From positions 5,446,001 to 5,510,000 of the forward strand of contig JADJBV010000001.1 in NCBI GenBank assembly GCA_016703535.1: DNA of 64,000 nt, written 5' to 3'. This document shows positions 63,297-64,000 of the stretch, one piece after another. This DNA comes from Deltaproteobacteria bacterium. Lineage in GTDB: Bacteria; Myxococcota; Kuafuiibacteriia; Kuafuiibacteriales; Kuafuiibacteriaceae. Positions within the stretch are counted from its first letter, which is position 1. Each line of letters begins with the position of its first letter. Under the pieces are notes generated by a model. The model had not been told where the DNA came from, ran no database searches, and saw nothing but the letters and a program-made list of their open reading frames with translations. A program made the position numbers and the translations under genes.

Positions 63297-64000
63297 CCAC
63301 CGAAGGGCCGCTGTCGGCGATCGTGCCGCCCGACCTGGACGGCGAGCGGCTGGATCGGGTGTTGGTGGCCTTGTTCCCCGGGCGCTCCCGAGCGCTCCTG
63401 CAAAAACACATCGAGGCCGGCGCGGTGACCGTCGACGGGGCGGTGCCCAAAGCGCGCACGCCGATGGTGGCCGGCGCGGTGATCGTCTACGCCCCTCCCC
63501 CGGTCGAGCCCTTGGCGTTGGTGGCCGAGGACATCCCGCTTTCGATCCTCTACGAAGACGAACACCTGTTGATCGTCGACAAGCCGGCGAACTTGGTGGT
63601 GCACCCCGCCCTGGGCCACGCCAGCGGCACCTTGGTGAACGCGGTGCTCCACCACGTCCAAGATCTGGAGCGGGACGAAGACGACGTGCGGCCCGGGATC
63701 GTCCATCGTTTGGATCGGGACACCACCGGCTGTTTGGTGGTCGCCAAGACCCCCCGGGCCCACGAGCTGCTCAGCCAAGCCTTCGCCGAACGCCAGGTGG
63801 AGAAGGTGTACGTGGCTGTGGTGAAAGGTTCGCCCAAGTCGGACTCGGGCACCTTCGACACCCTCTACGGGCGGCACCCGACCGAACGGAAGCGCTTCTC
63901 CTCGAAGGTCCAGGCCGGCAAACGGGCCGTGACCCACTATCGGGTGCTCGAACGCTACGCCCAGGCGGCTTTGGTCGAGGTGCGGCTCGAGACCGGTCGG
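63293..64000 (+). CDS. RluA/RluD-family 23S rRNA pseudouridine synthase, partial
   Basis: Modifies uridines in large-subunit rRNA. The N-terminus carries an S4 RNA-binding domain (LDGERLDRVLVALFPGRSRALLQKHIEAGAVTVDG), then the catalytic domain: ILYEDEHLLIVDKPANLVVHP, GIVHRLDRDTTGCLVVAKT with the catalytic Asp in HRLDRDT. The frame stays open to the right edge of the window (236 codons), so the last ~80-90 residues are missing. GTG start at 63293, overlapping the previous stop by 4 bp. RluD is the closest guess. Confidence 0.9.
   Translation, partial: MTTEGPLSAIVPPDLDGERLDRVLVALFPGRSRALLQKHIEAGAVTVDGAVPKARTPMVAGAVIVYAPPPVEPLALVAEDIPLSILYEDEHLLIVDKPANLVVHPALGHASGTLVNAVLHHVQDLERDEDDVRPGIVHRLDRDTTGCLVVAKTPRAHELLSQAFAERQVEKVYVAVVKGSPKSDSGTFDTLYGRHPTERKRFSSKVQAGKRAVTHYRVLERYAQAALVEVRLETGR

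Overview
The window looks like chromosomal DNA of a GC-rich delta-proteobacterial lineage, probably Myxococcota or Bradymonadota. Support for this: Asp/Ala/Gly-rich linkers after lipoboxes, FG-GAP lipoproteins, many Ser/Thr kinases, a probable MYXO-CTERM tail, an FHA-type sigma54 activator, and dense packing with 4-bp stop/start overlaps and convergent genes that overlap at their ends. No tRNA, rRNA, CRISPR array, insertion sequence or phage gene was seen.

Layout. 1-3.0 kb: tail of an unknown gene, an FG-GAP lipoprotein, hisIE. 3.1-7.9 kb: the macromolecular synthesis operon rpsU-dnaG-rpoD, with a terminator hairpin after rpsU and a sigma-70 that carries a ~285-residue charged extension. 7.9-12.1 kb: three tandem paralogous lipoproteins. 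12.1-18.5 kb: CorA-like transporter, a lipoprotein, dapD, cyclophilin, AmpG-like permease, lipoprotein. 18.5-21.1 kb: an ECF sigma / FecR-TPR / beta-barrel operon. 21.1-26.2 kb: Ser/Thr kinase with TPRs, deoxyhypusine-synthase-family enzyme, esterase lipoprotein, hemerythrin-like protein. 26.4-36.5 kb: mfd, a PEGA pseudokinase, a secreted SGNH hydrolase, an outer-membrane protein, a conserved hypothetical. 36.7-45.6 kb: cell-surface polysaccharide and LPS genes: a GT2-GH16 fusion, a GT39-like transferase, a GT9, a deoxyhypusine-synthase-like protein of unknown role, and the ADP-heptose genes gmhB, an hldC-gmhA fusion, and hldA.

45.6-54.0 kb is the most interesting stretch. It holds a caspase-like protease preceded by a near-consensus sigma54 promoter, an FHA-sigma54 activator, an unknown protein, and a convergent operon made of a Ser/Thr kinase-nSTAND ATPase-FGE sensor and a second caspase-like (DUF4347-type) protein. 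The parts fit a closed circuit in which the kinase/STAND protein senses something, phosphothreonine is read by the FHA activator, and the activator switches on the caspase. This is inference, but each part is visible.

54.0-64.0 kb: gloB, small lipoprotein, DoxX, ferritin-like protein and TetR. Then comes a second probable defence cassette (AAA ATPase + TOPRIM-like protein), prfB with the classical programmed +1 frameshift, coaD, selA, an HNH protein, a RodZ-type HTH protein, a small conserved protein, and the start of an RluD-type pseudouridine synthase that runs off the window.
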